Shown in pieces: positions 50,567-59,105 of a stretch of DNA of 64,000 nucleotides. Both the position numbers and the translations under genes were made by a program. This stretch comes from Thalassospira xiamenensis M-5 = DSM 17429 (GTDB taxonomy: Bacteria > Pseudomonadota > Alphaproteobacteria > Rhodospirillales > Thalassospiraceae), in assembly GCF_000300235.2 (NCBI RefSeq), contig NZ_CP004388.1:167501-231500 (forward strand), written 5' to 3'. Numbering within the stretch: the first letter of the stretch is position 1; each line of letters starts with the position of its first letter. The notes under the pieces were generated by a model, which worked only from the letters and a program-made list of their open reading frames with translations, did no database searches and was not told where the DNA came from.

Positions 50567-52938
50567 GCGTCCCCCCATTTGGTTTGAATGGCGGCCAGAT
50601 CGTTGTTGGCATCCGGGCCGGAGCGATAGAAACGGACGGCATCGCCAAGCGGTGCCAGATCGACATCAAGAATGGCGCTTTCCTCAAAGCCACTGGCCTC
50701 GTCGCGCTTGATGATCAGAACACGTCGATCATCTTTCTTGCGCGCGCGGGTGCGGCCCTGGACAAACAGCTTTTGTTCTTCATTGAGGTTGAATGGCTTG
50801 AGGCTCTCTTCCGTCACTTTGGAGTTCGGGAAGAAGATCATGGTCGCGGTGTTTTCGATGATGGCCTCAGCTGCCCCGGTTTTGCCAAGGCCTGCTGGAT
50901 CCTGAAACGCCATGCCGACCGCACCGCCGAGTTTGCGGTATTCGCGATACATCTCGGCTCCGAGATCTCGGAAGCCGGGGTTGGAAAGCAGCTTGGCCGC
51001 TTCATCAATAAAGATGACAAAGCCACCATTGCGCCCGGCAACCGATTTACTGATCGCTTCAGAGATATGACCGACCACCGGTCCGCCGAGTGCCGGATCG
51101 GCCAGTGCCTCGTTCATATTGATCCCGACCATGTGTGACTGGTTCAAAAGACCGCCGAGGCTGTCATGCGGCGCGTTGAAGATGTGGCTGCGAAGACCTG
51201 TATTGCCTTTGTCGTCTGTCACCCACTGAGCAAAGGCGCGACGAAGGGCAGAACGGCGGGCAAAAGCGAAGGGATAGATGGCATTGAGCGTGCGATGTGG
51301 TGGCTCAATCTGGAATGCCAGATCGACGGCATGATTAAGTGCGTCGAGGTCCGCATCCTCTAGATCAATACCCGCCAGCGATTTGAGAATCGCATAAACA
51401 CGTTCACGGTTCTTCGGGGTGTCGTCGCCGACATCCAACGGGTTGAGCGATAATCCATCATAGGCTTGATAAAGACCGCCCATGGCTTCGACCATGAAGC
51501 GCGTGCCTTCCTTGGAATCAAAGATGTAGGAGCGCACATTCTCAAACTTCGCAAGGCCACCCATCAGATGCATGATCAGGGTAGATTTGCCGACCCCGGA
51601 CGGCGCAAAGACCAGAAAGTTGCCGAGCGAGAAGGGTTTGTTGACCACCTGAAACTGGAATGCATAGGACTGGCCAGTAGGTGTTTTAAACCAGCGCACT
51701 GGTGCCGGGCCGAACTGGCTGGCCAACATGCCCGTTGCGGAATGCGGTAAAGCCCAAAGAGCGGCGATGTTCTGATCGCGCAGATCGAGCGGAGCCATAA
51801 ACTGACTGCCCGGCAATCTGATCTTGCGTTTGGATATGACCGGCAAACGGTTGAACCAACAGACCGGCGCGCCTCTGGTTTGCAGGGCATAGCCGATCCG
51901 CTTGTTGCCAAGGATCTCTGTGATCTTGCGGATCAGGCTGGCGAGTTTATCTTCAGTCTCCGCGCGCGGAATGATCTGGAACTGTGTCGCAAAGAGAGCT
52001 GTTTTACCTTCAGCCAAAAGGTCGAGCAGCGTTGAGACTTCTGCAGCCGCTGCCGGGTTGCCAAACCAGGAGTTTGATTCACCAGCCATGCGGCGCTTGT
52101 TGACCAGCATCGCCTGGTCGCTGCCCCACGGATCACAGATCTGGCAGATCTCGATATCGCCCTGCAGGGCGAGGATCTCGCCGATCAGATGGCCGGACAC
52201 GGTTTCCGGCCAAAGCGTGACGGTAATCACTTTGTGGAATTGCTGTGCCGGAACGTGCGTTGTGATGGTGCCGGTTACCTTGTCACAGTGAAGGTCAGAG
52301 GCGGGCAGGTTTGCCGATAGGTTGCGGCTGATCGCTGGAAGGTCGCGGCGATATTCACCGCTCACCAGCCCGTTGAGAAAACCGGTCAACAAACAGGGCC
52401 GGTCATCTTCCGAGCGAGCAAGCAGTTCCGGGCGATATTCCGAAAGAATGGCCGGGATCTTCTCTTCGGCATCCAGAAGAGGCTGCATCGCCTGAGCTGT
52501 TGCCATCAGATACCAGTCGATGAAGTAACTTGATTTGTATTGGCGCGCTTCCGCCGTGCCGATCTCTTCAAGCACGGTGTTCGGCCAGTTGGCATGGGCG
52601 GCAATTTCGCGCTGGCGTTTGACTGCAAACAGACGCACAGCAATCTTGCGTTTACCAAGCTCCTGCAGGAGTGATTGACGGCCCAGCAGCAAGCTCTGCT
52701 GTTCGCTCTCGATCCTGGCATCATAGCTGGTTCCTTGCAGGTGCCAGATACGCGAGAGCGATCCATCCTTGCCGCGAACGGTGACCCCGTCGACCGGATC
52801 AATCCCGTCGAGCTCCAGCTCGTCCTGAAGCCAGTCTTGCTCGATATCGCCGAGCAATAAGCGACGACCTGCCGGAACCACCAGTCCCCCGGCCATACCG
52901 GTCACGAGACCGGTGGTGATCACATCGGGCCAGATCAT
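50548..52938 (-). CDS. virB4: VirB4 ATPase
   Basis: 796 residues. The N-terminal CagE/TrbE/VirB domain contains 'SFLNGLVSGEY'-like 'LTGFLNGLVSGEYRRDL'. Walker A is 'FAPSGVGKSTLIMHL' and the Walker B region is 'GFVIFIDEAAKLL', followed by 'FFPNSKVTEESL'. VirB4 is the largest T4SS ATPase and drives pilin extraction and substrate transfer. A hydrophobic segment near residue 15 may touch the membrane. Confidence 0.92.
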   Translation of the reverse strand: MIWPDVITTGLVTGMAGGLVVPAGRRLLLGDIEQDWLQDELELDGIDPVDGVTVRGKDGSLSRIWHLQGTSYDARIESEQQSLLLGRQSLLQELGKRKIAVRLFAVKRQREIAAHANWPNTVLEEIGTAEARQYKSSYFIDWYLMATAQAMQPLLDAEEKIPAILSEYRPELLARSEDDRPCLLTGFLNGLVSGEYRRDLPAISRNLSANLPASDLHCDKVTGTITTHVPAQQFHKVITVTLWPETVSGHLIGEILALQGDIEICQICDPWGSDQAMLVNKRRMAGESNSWFGNPAAAAEVSTLLDLLAEGKTALFATQFQIIPRAETEDKLASLIRKITEILGNKRIGYALQTRGAPVCWFNRLPVISKRKIRLPGSQFMAPLDLRDQNIAALWALPHSATGMLASQFGPAPVRWFKTPTGQSYAFQFQVVNKPFSLGNFLVFAPSGVGKSTLIMHLMGGLAKFENVRSYIFDSKEGTRFMVEAMGGLYQAYDGLSLNPLDVGDDTPKNRERVYAILKSLAGIDLEDADLDALNHAVDLAFQIEPPHRTLNAIYPFAFARRSALRRAFAQWVTDDKGNTGLRSHIFNAPHDSLGGLLNQSHMVGINMNEALADPALGGPVVGHISEAISKSVAGRNGGFVIFIDEAAKLLSNPGFRDLGAEMYREYRKLGGAVGMAFQDPAGLGKTGAAEAIIENTATMIFFPNSKVTEESLKPFNLNEEQKLFVQGRTRARKKDDRRVLIIKRDEASGFEESAILDVDLAPLGDAVRFYRSGPDANNDLAAIQTKWGDAWQSHL

Positions 52939-53234
52939 TTGCGCCCTCCCGTGGTCAGGAGGCGTTCACCCTTGCGGCTGCCCCAGAACATCGGGGTTAC
53001 CAGAAGGTCGCGGTCATAGTTCGGATTGATCCGCTGATGTTTGACGAGATAGATCCAGGCTCCGACAAAGCCGACGATCCCGCCCGGAATGACCAGGGCA
53101 GGAAAGTCGAACACGACGGGCAGGACAAAACCCAGAACGCCAACCAAACCAGCAACAAGCAGAAGCGGGATCGGCAGACCGATCAGGGTCATCTGGCGCT
53201 GGACCTGAATGAGAACAGCACTGGCGGCTTTCAT
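52935..53234 (-). CDS. virB3: VirB3-like inner-membrane protein
   Basis: 99 residues. The pattern 'MTLIGLPIPLLLVAGLVG' then a second helix and 'KHQRINPNYDRDLL' is that of VirB3. It overlaps virB4 by four bases and virB2 by four, matching its known partnership with VirB4. Confidence 0.85.
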   Translation of the reverse strand: MKAASAVLIQVQRQMTLIGLPIPLLLVAGLVGVLGFVLPVVFDFPALVIPGGIVGFVGAWIYLVKHQRINPNYDRDLLVTPMFWGSRKGERLLTTGGRK

Positions 53235-53545
53235 TTGAGAACCCCCAGAAGACCAGAGGCAATGGCCGGGCCTGCGGTGACCAGGATGCCGCCAATCACC
53301 ATCATGATGCCGCGCTGCGGATCCAGTCTGCCGGTGAAAGCCCCCCAGCCACCGTAAACGACCAGACCAAGACCCAGCGCGATGGCAAAGATCTTGCCAA
53401 AGCCTTCGGCCAGAAGTTCAAGGAAGGAGACAACCGGGTCCCACCAGTTGCCAGTTGTAGCGTCTTGGGCAAAAGCAGGTTCGGTCATGGCCAAGGTGGC
53501 AAGGCCAGCGATGACAGCGATTTTGAGAAGATTGCGTTTATCCAT
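53231..53545 (-). CDS. virB2: VirB2-like major pilin
   Basis: 104 residues. A long signal peptide ('IAVIAGLATLAMTEPAFA') is followed by a short polar part and two hydrophobic helices ('FGKIFAIALGLGLVVYGGW' and 'MMVIGGILVTAGPAIASG'). This is the layout of TrbC/VirB2 pilins. It is the first core T4SS gene in the transcript. Confidence 0.85.
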   Translation of the reverse strand: MDKRNLLKIAVIAGLATLAMTEPAFAQDATTGNWWDPVVSFLELLAEGFGKIFAIALGLGLVVYGGWGAFTGRLDPQRGIMMVIGGILVTAGPAIASGLLGVLK

Positions 53546-53563
53546 TGTGTGTTTTCCTTGTCG

Positions 53564-54004
53564 TCAGATCGTCAAAACAGTGAGGACGCCCAGCGTGAAG
53601 ACGACGGCGACCAGATTGAGGGCGGTGAGGATGGAGATCAGCTTGACCATCTTGCGGAAGCGGTCCTGCGCCGTATCGGCAAGGCGGGCGGCTTCCTGCA
53701 TGGCTGACAGACGTTCCCGCACGGCATCGGTCAGGGCTTCATTCTTGAAGTCCTCGATGGCGGCTGTGACATCATTGGTGAAGGTTTCTGCCTGTGCCTG
53801 GATGATCCCCGACAGGGTCCGGTTATGCTGATCGATCAGGCGGCGATGCTCGTCGAGCACGACCTTGTGGATGGTATAGATCATCAGCACCGGATCACCG
53901 TCCTCGACGGTGACCTGATGGACCTTCCACAAATGGGTGCGCAGCTCTTCGATGCTGTCCATGGTCAGGGGCGGCGGCGGAGCCTCATCAAGAACATTGG
54001 CCAT
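53564..54004 (-). CDS. traM: TraM-like protein of the transfer leading operon
   Basis: 146 residues. A long helical body ('VVLDEHRRLIDQHNRTL', 'AAIEDFKNEALTDAVRERL') ends in one C-terminal membrane anchor ('LTALNLVAVVFTLGVLTVL'). Length, anchor and order after a TraL-like gene match traK-traL-traM of IncP plasmids. It shares the base at 54004 with traL (overlap). The exact function of TraM is not settled in the model systems. Confidence 0.6.
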   Translation of the reverse strand: MANVLDEAPPPPLTMDSIEELRTHLWKVHQVTVEDGDPVLMIYTIHKVVLDEHRRLIDQHNRTLSGIIQAQAETFTNDVTAAIEDFKNEALTDAVRERLSAMQEAARLADTAQDRFRKMVKLISILTALNLVAVVFTLGVLTVLTI

Positions 54005-54747
54005 TACAGCACCGCCTGTTCCATGGCAGCGCCAATGCTGCGCCAGGTCATCATGAGGCGCTGGCGTGACATCAGGGGAAAGTCTGCATGGCTGCCTGCC
54101 TCATCGAAGGTCAGGCGGGCACGCATCATCTGCTCGATGTCATGGCCAAAGGTTTCTTTGCGGACCTCTGGTAGACGTACCAGCGCGTGAATGCGGTTCT
54201 TGTTTTTCTTGTAAAGCCCTGAATGCTCAAAGCTCTCGACTTCGCCAGAGGCATTCTTGCGTTCAATCCGCCCGAAATACTCATTGAGCCAAACGACGAC
54301 CGGAATATCGGGAACGCTTTGCAAAACCTGATGCAGGCCCTGCATGGTGTCATTGAGCGCCTGGCCACCTGTCAGGATCGTATGAAGCCGGACTTCATGA
54401 CCGGCATCGGCCAGCATCTGCAGAGCCTGTGCTTCAACCATATAGCCTAGTAGCGGCAGGAAGGTGCTGGCCCCGTTATCAATGACGACAACCCCGTCTT
54501 CCGGGCCGGTCATGATCTGTTCGATCAGGGCATCGAAATAGCGCGGGTTGATCTCGTCAGGACGTTCGCCCAGGCGAATGGTTTCGACGGGGAATGCCTT
54601 GTATCCGGCAAAGGTCTGATTGACCGGATCGGTGTCATAGCAGTGAAGCGGGGTGTCGCGTTTGAGGTAATGCTGTGCGAGCAGGCTTGCGACAAACGAC
54701 TTGCCGACCCCGCCCTTGCCCTGAAGGGTAAGATTAATCAACGCCAT
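54004..54747 (-). CDS. traL: TraL-like ParA/MinD-family ATPase
   Basis: 247 residues from ATG 54747. The deviant Walker A 'GKGGVGKS' is at residues 10-17, with 'CYDTDPVNQTFAGYKAF' and 'GVVVIDNGASTFLPLLGY' (Walker B). The length equals IncP TraL. Such ATPases may position the relaxosome or plasmid at the transfer site. I preferred the short start because the longer frame adds a leader that overlaps the regulator gene in a nonsensical way. Confidence 0.75.
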   Translation of the reverse strand: MALINLTLQGKGGVGKSFVASLLAQHYLKRDTPLHCYDTDPVNQTFAGYKAFPVETIRLGERPDEINPRYFDALIEQIMTGPEDGVVVIDNGASTFLPLLGYMVEAQALQMLADAGHEVRLHTILTGGQALNDTMQGLHQVLQSVPDIPVVVWLNEYFGRIERKNASGEVESFEHSGLYKKNKNRIHALVRLPEVRKETFGHDIEQMMRARLTFDEAGSHADFPLMSRQRLMMTWRSIGAAMEQAVL

Positions 54748-54970
54748 CGGCGATAACTCCATCTGAAATGATAATTTTGATGCCCAGCACATGGGCGAGG
54801 CGGAAAACATGCGCAGCAGGCAGATCCGTTCGGCCTGCTTCAAAGTCGCGATAGGTGCGTTCGCACACGCCAATGCGCTCGCCTGCACCAGCTTGGGTGA
54901 GACGTTTGGACTGACGGGCTTGCCGCAGGCGGGTGTGGAGGGTGAGGTAGTCGGATTGCCAAGCGCTCAT
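54734..54970 (-). CDS. XRE-family regulator
   Basis: 78 residues. Helix-turn-helix of the Cro/C1 type: 'LRQARQSKRLTQAGAGERIG' and 'VCERTYRDFEAGRTDLP'. It sits between traK and traL, overlapping both, and probably represses its own operon. The dyad at 55340-55368 is the natural candidate operator. Confidence 0.8.
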   Translation of the reverse strand: MSAWQSDYLTLHTRLRQARQSKRLTQAGAGERIGVCERTYRDFEAGRTDLPAAHVFRLAHVLGIKIIISDGVIADGVD

Positions 54971-55329
54971 TGGCTCTCTTCCTCATCTGCCGGTTCACCG
55001 TTCCAGATACGGTTAAACTCGGTTTGCTCCTTAGGCTTGAGGGTAGGAAGAGAGCTCGTGGCTTGATTGTCGGTTGGTAGATGTGCCCGCGTGGAAGGCA
55101 TGCTGGTTTGGAGGGGAGGGCTCTTTTTAACCGAGCTTTTTTGCTGATGATGCTCAGCGCGGAGCAGTTTCACGCGGCGATAAAACGACCGTCGTGAAAT
55201 AGTAATCCGCCCATCTGCAGACAACTGATCAAAGATTTGGCGGGCTGAAATGCCCTTCTCAATTTCTGCAAGAATTTCATTTTGCAGAGCGAGTAATTCT
55301 ATCCTCGCTTGACCCCAAATTCCGGCCAT
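54967..55329 (-). CDS. traK: TraK-like putative oriT-binding protein
   Basis: 120 residues, first gene of the transfer operon, preceded by AAGGGA. The N-terminal half is a likely helix-turn-helix ('KGISARQIFDQLSADGR' then 'ISRRSFYRRVKLL'). The C-terminal half is a flexible, polar tail. IncP TraK binds and bends oriT DNA; the same order K, L, M is found here. Identity is by order and size more than sequence. Confidence 0.6.
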   Translation of the reverse strand: MAGIWGQARIELLALQNEILAEIEKGISARQIFDQLSADGRITISRRSFYRRVKLLRAEHHQQKSSVKKSPPLQTSMPSTRAHLPTDNQATSSLPTLKPKEQTEFNRIWNGEPADEEESQ

Positions 55330-55339
55330 TACAGCATCC

Positions 55340-55368
55340 CTTGTCGTAAGTGTTAACCACTTGACAAG
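55340..55368. promoter_or_regulatory. Compound inverted repeat at the transfer operon start
   Basis: CTTGTC-GT-AAGTG, a five-base centre, then CACTT-GACAAG: 11 paired bases per arm with a two-base bulge. It begins 10 bases upstream of the traK start, so a protein bound here would block transcription or translation initiation. Candidate operator of the XRE regulator or TraK site. Confidence 0.6.
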
Positions 55369-55384
55369 GATCGGAAATGTATGG

Positions 55385-55433
55385 TCTCAATTCTGCATCA
55401 AAGGCGCAGACAAGGTCTGTGACTTGATTGAGA
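55385..55433. promoter_or_regulatory. Nested inverted repeats upstream of traK
   Basis: Outer arms TCTCAAT and ATTGAGA enclose an inner hairpin CAGAC-AAG-GTCTG. Nested dyads next to traK suggest part of an oriT or a second operator. No certain nick-site sequence was found beside them. Confidence 0.4.
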
Positions 55434-55476
55434 GAATTGGGTTACAATGAGTGTCCCCGCAACCAACTTTAAGAAA

Positions 55477-55501
55477 GCCTGCCCTCGTGGCGGGCTTTTT
55501 T
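55477..55501 (+). terminator. Hairpin with T-run
   Basis: GCCTGCC and GGCGGGC (one G-T pair) with a five-base loop, followed by six T; a run of A precedes it, so it may work in both directions. It isolates the transfer operon promoter region from the DNA to its right. Confidence 0.7.
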
Positions 55502-55514
55502 AATGTCTGGTAGG

Positions 55515-55629
55515 TGGGAGCGGTCATTTTGAGCCTGTGCCCCTGAAGGGGATGGCTGCGACCACCGGGAGCCCGCGCGCAGACTGCGGAGGTTCCCCCC
55601 CAAAAAAAACTGGTAGAAATCCGCTCCCA
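55515..55629. repeat. Long-range complementary ends of a 115-base segment
   Basis: TGGGAGCGG at 55515-55523 pairs with CCGCTCCCA at 55621-55629. After a two-base bulge, ATTT pairs with AAAT, giving a 13-bp closing helix. Inside are CCCCT-GA-AGGGG and further GC-rich pairings. It could be a structured RNA or a DNA element with inverted ends. No gene is seen here. Confidence 0.45.
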
Positions 55630-55651
55630 TATCTTTTCCCAAAAAAAGTTC

Positions 55652-55680
55652 TTGATTTGTTCTTTTATTTAAGGTATAAG
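55652..55680 (+). promoter_or_regulatory. Sigma-70-type promoter
   Basis: TTGATT, a 17-base spacer, then TATAAG: good matches to -35 and -10 with ideal spacing in an AT-rich stretch. Transcription would start near 55687 and meet a strong terminator after about 60 bases. Confidence 0.6.
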
Positions 55681-55686
55681 AGAAAA

Positions 55687-55746
55687 GTCAACGGGACAAA
55701 AGCGCCCGGACAGAAACCCGCGAGGCCTTGAGCCTTGCGGGTTTTT
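55687..55746 (+). ncRNA. Possible small RNA of about 60 nucleotides
   Basis: Bounded by the promoter at 55652-55680 and the terminator at 55716-55746. No start codon with an SD is present in between, so a non-coding transcript is the simplest reading. The first 28 bases are single-stranded and A-rich, which would suit base-pairing to a target. The function is unknown; a plasmid or transfer control RNA is one option. Confidence 0.4.
55716..55746 (+). terminator. Rho-independent terminator
   Basis: ACCCGC and GCGGGT arms with inner AGGC/GCCT pairing, followed by a run of T. Very stable; A residues before it make it partly bidirectional. Confidence 0.8.
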
Positions 55747-55939
55747 GCGTTTGGGGCCGGATGAAAGAGGTGATCAGGATGCAGCGGCAAAGATTGAGGC
55801 AGGGTGGCGGGGCGATCCGCAGGGCATTGACCGGCGGATGGCGGAGCCGTTACGGCGGGATTCTGCCCAAGGACTAAGGGGACTAACCCGGTCATTTGTC
55901 ATAACGGGAGAGGTGCGTCTTGTTGGAAAAGGAGCGTTA

Positions 55940-57470
55940 GATTTGCCGGGAGCGGCAGCAATGGCAGCAGCGGGCAGCGTTGAGCGTGGCCCGACGATGG
56001 TGGACCAGTGGGGGCCGTGCGCCCGAAGTGTGTCCGGACCTCGGCGGTTAGCGGAAAGTGCCGTCGTTGCCGAAAGTGACCGGAGCGGGCGGTGAGCCTG
56101 AAGACAGTCCGAGGGTGAGGATAGCAGACGCCCGAAATGCGTCTGGGCACCATCGGTTGCCGGAAGAGTCGTGATGGCCGGAGGTGATGGGAGCGGGTCG
56201 TGGGCCGAGGTTGCCTGTTGGTGAGGCTGGCGGAGGCCCGAGATGTGTCCGGGGGTCATCGGTTGCCGGAAGAGTCGCCTTGGCCGGGAGTGATCGGAGC
56301 GGGCCGTGAGCCCGAGGTGGTCAGTTGGCGAGGATGGTGGAGGCCCGAGGTTTGTCGGGGCTTCATCAATTGCCGGAAATGTCGCGATGGCCGGAGGTGA
56401 TCGGAGCGGGCGGTGAGCCCGAAGGTCGTCCGTCGGTGAGGATGGAAGACGCCTGAGATGCGTCTGGGCACCATCGGTTGCCGGAAGAGTCGTGATGGCC
56501 GGGAGTGATCGGAGCGGGCCGTGAGCCCGAGGTGGTCAGTTGGCGAGGATGGTGGAGGCCCGAGGTTTGTCGGGGCTTCATCGGTTGCCGGAAATGTCGC
56601 CATGGCCGGGAGTGACCGGAGCGAGGGGTAAGCCCGAAGGTTGTCTGTTGGCGAGGCTGGCGGAGGCCCGAGATGTGTCCGGGGTTCATCGGTTGCCGGA
56701 AGAGTCGCCTTGGCCGGGAGTGACCGGAGCGAGGGGTGAGCCCGAAGGCCGTCTGTTGGCGAGGCTGGCGGAGGCCCGAGGTTTGTCTGGGCTTCATCAA
56801 TTGCCGGAAATGTCGCGATGGCCGGAGGTGATCGGAGCGGGCCGTGAGCCCGAGGACCGTCCGTCGGTGAGGTTGGGGGAGGCACGGGGGCTGCCCGGAC
56901 TTCCGGGAGGCGGGACGTCCGGTCTTGGGTTTTGTGTTCTGCCGCCGCATTGGTCATCGGCTGGCGGTTGCCCGGATGTCTTGGTCATGGTTCCGGCGGT
57001 AAAGATCATTGACCGAGATGTCATCCGCAGCGTCAGTCCCAGGCCAGGACCAGCCTGGCAGAGAGCCTGTGATCTTTCTCTGTCCGGGCTTCACCAATTG
57101 CCGGAAATGTCGCCATGGCCGGGAGTGACCGGAGCGGGCCGTGAGCCCGAAGGTCGTCTGTTGGTGAAGCGGGCTGGGGGCCGAGGTTTGTCGGGGCTTC
57201 ATCGGTTGCCGGAAATGTCGCCATGGCCGGGAGTGACCGGAGCGAGGGGTAAGCCCGAAGGTTGTCTGTTGGCGAGGCTGTCGGAGGTCCGAGGTTTGTC
57301 TGGGCCTCAGTGGTTGCGGTAAGTGCCGCCGTGGCCGAAAGTGACCGGAGCGAGGGTGAGCCTGAAGGTCGTCTGTTGGTGAAGCTGGTGGAGGTCCGTG
57401 GTGTGTGTCCGGGGTCTGTGGCTGCCGAAGGAAAGTTCGGTTTTGGGTGGGGGATTTGCGCGTCGGCGTA
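55940..57470. repeat. Tandem array of about 107-bp GC-rich repeats
   Basis: Anchor word (GTTGCCGGAA or ATTGCCGGAA) recurs at 56156, 56262, 56369, 56477, 56584, 56692, 56800, 57097 and 57205, spaced 106-108 bases. More diverged units lie near 56043, 57313 and 57417. A unique stretch (about 56880-57090) interrupts the array. Units share blocks such as GAGGCCCGAGGTTTGTC and GTGACCGGAGCG. Several frames on both strands are open through the array, which follows from the composition and unit length near 108. I do not call them genes. Confidence 0.85.
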
Positions 57471-57732
57471 GCCCGGGCATTTCTGTCAGAACTTCTGATT
57501 TGTGCATGCCAAGGCGTGATGGAGCGCCGGATTTTACGGTGCCTTTGCCGTCAAACTGGACCGGGCCACGCACAGCGCCTTTCGCGAGAAACGGATCGAA
57601 TGTATCAAGGGGGCTGATCTGGCATCCTTTGGCTGTACCCCCAAGATACAGCCAAAGTGATCCCTCTTCGCGGTCGGGAATAAGAAACCAGCCTGCCTTA
57701 GGCGGTGTTATGCGTGATCCGGTGCGGATGCG
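57471..57732 (-). other. Open frame following the amidohydrolase, possibly a gene remnant
   Basis: In the same frame as the amidohydrolase and directly after its stop, the - strand stays open into the repeat array. It reads 'PPKAGWFLIPDREEGSLWLY' and later 'CQISPLDTFDPFLAKGAV'. No good start codon or SD is present. It may be a remnant or a C-terminal part of a lost gene. An SD-less GTG at 57573 would give 89 residues. Confidence 0.3.
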
Positions 57733-58878
57733 TCAGACCTTTATGCGAAACAGTTTTTCCGCATTTCGGAACGCAATTTTTTCCTTGGCTTCACGGGGCA
57801 GATCGACTGCGCGAAACCAGTCGGTGCCCTGCTTCATGTCGGCAAACGGATAATCGGTTCCAAACATCACGCGGTCCACACTGATGTATTTCAGCAAAAG
57901 ATGAAGCAGTTCATCCTGGAAAAATGCGCTGGTCGTGTACCAGAAATTGTCATTGAAGTACTGGCCGATAGGCTTGTTTAACGAGCCTTCGGTCACATCG
58001 CCCAAATCCCCGACGATACGCTCGTAATAGAACGGAAGGCCCTCTCCCATATGGCCGATGATCATCTGCAGTTTGGGGAATCTGTCGAACGTTCCGGTCA
58101 TGATCAGTCGAAGGCATTGCGTAAGCACCTCCTGGTGCCAGCCATATCCCGAACCACTGAGAATGTAGTCCTGATACTCGTCATTATATCCCGGCCGCGC
58201 AATGCGGTAGTAAATGTCGAAGACTTCCTTGGGCGGGAAACCCGGATGCAGGTATATCGGCACCCCCAGTGCTTCGGCACGTGCCAGAAGGGGCTCGAAA
58301 TCGGGATGGTCGAGAAACTTTTTGCCAATGAAGCCATTGGTCATGGCGCCGACAAAGCCATCCCTGCTAACGGCGCGTTCCAGTTCGTCTGCTGATGCCG
58401 CCGGGTCCTGTAGCGGCAGGGTTGCATAGGCCCGGAACCGCCCCGGATAGGTGACCATCGGGCCCGTGGCAATCATCCTGTTGAGGCGATAGGCAAAATC
58501 GATGCCTTCCTGACCCGCGAGATCCTGCACGCCCGGCGTATGTGCGGAGAGGATCTGAATATTGATCCCCGCCTGATCCATGGCCCCGATGCGGCCAGGG
58601 CCGAGTTCGGCAAGGCCGGTTTCCTTAAGGTATTCCACGTGATCATCGTTAATCGCGTTGAGCGCGATAAGCTCGTCGGTGGTATAGGTTTCTTCGGTGG
58701 CAATAAAGGGCAGGTCGTGGTCTCGTAACGCGATGATCGAGGACGCCTCTGTCGCGGCCGCGCGGGAGATCATGGCAGGTGCGGCCAATCCGGCACCAAC
58801 ACCAAGTGCCGCCGCGCCACCCAGAAAGCTGCGGCGTCCGATTGCGAGGCTATGTTGGGGTTTTTCGGTCGGTTTCAT
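57733..58878 (-). CDS. Tat-exported amidohydrolase (amidohydrolase 2 / ACMSD-like)
   Basis: 381 residues from ATG 58878. The N-terminus is a Tat signal ('GRRSFLGGAAALGVGAGLAA'). The TIM-barrel part follows the metal-dependent decarboxylase/hydrolase family: 'IYLHPGFPPKEVFDIYY', 'LQMIIGHMGEGLPFYYERI', 'VMFGTDYPFADM' with the metal-binding His and the catalytic Asp. The usual N-terminal H-x-H is not obvious after the signal, so the metal site may be altered. Family members open or decarboxylate aromatic acids; the substrate is unknown. The same-strand methyltransferase lies 227 bases upstream. Confidence 0.78.
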   Translation of the reverse strand: MKPTEKPQHSLAIGRRSFLGGAAALGVGAGLAAPAMISRAAATEASSIIALRDHDLPFIATEETYTTDELIALNAINDDHVEYLKETGLAELGPGRIGAMDQAGINIQILSAHTPGVQDLAGQEGIDFAYRLNRMIATGPMVTYPGRFRAYATLPLQDPAASADELERAVSRDGFVGAMTNGFIGKKFLDHPDFEPLLARAEALGVPIYLHPGFPPKEVFDIYYRIARPGYNDEYQDYILSGSGYGWHQEVLTQCLRLIMTGTFDRFPKLQMIIGHMGEGLPFYYERIVGDLGDVTEGSLNKPIGQYFNDNFWYTTSAFFQDELLHLLLKYISVDRVMFGTDYPFADMKQGTDWFRAVDLPREAKEKIAFRNAEKLFRIKV

Positions 58879-59105
58879 GTTAATTTCCAATCCGCTATTG
58901 TTGTGTGGGGCAGTTCGGGTGCTGTTTTCGTCATCATGTTGGCGTGAAGGGGGGCTGGCCGCCCGTGTGCGCACCAGACATCGGATCAACGGGCAAAAGA
59001 AATGCTCCTTCGGGGGATTGGCACAGGCCGCAAGACCGCAAGGCGGGATAAACAGGACATCTATCCGCGGCTATCAGCCGCCCAGTTGCTTCGGGCTAAA
59101 CCCAC

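Noticed and set aside
56540-57322. + strand open frame of 260 codons in the repeat array, and similar - strand frames
   Set aside because: Several frames on both strands are open only because the repeat is GC-rich and near 108 bp long. There is no SD, and the frames shift between units.
55940-57470. CRISPR array
   Set aside because: The whole 107-bp unit is conserved, with no short repeat and unique spacer alternation, and no cas genes are present.
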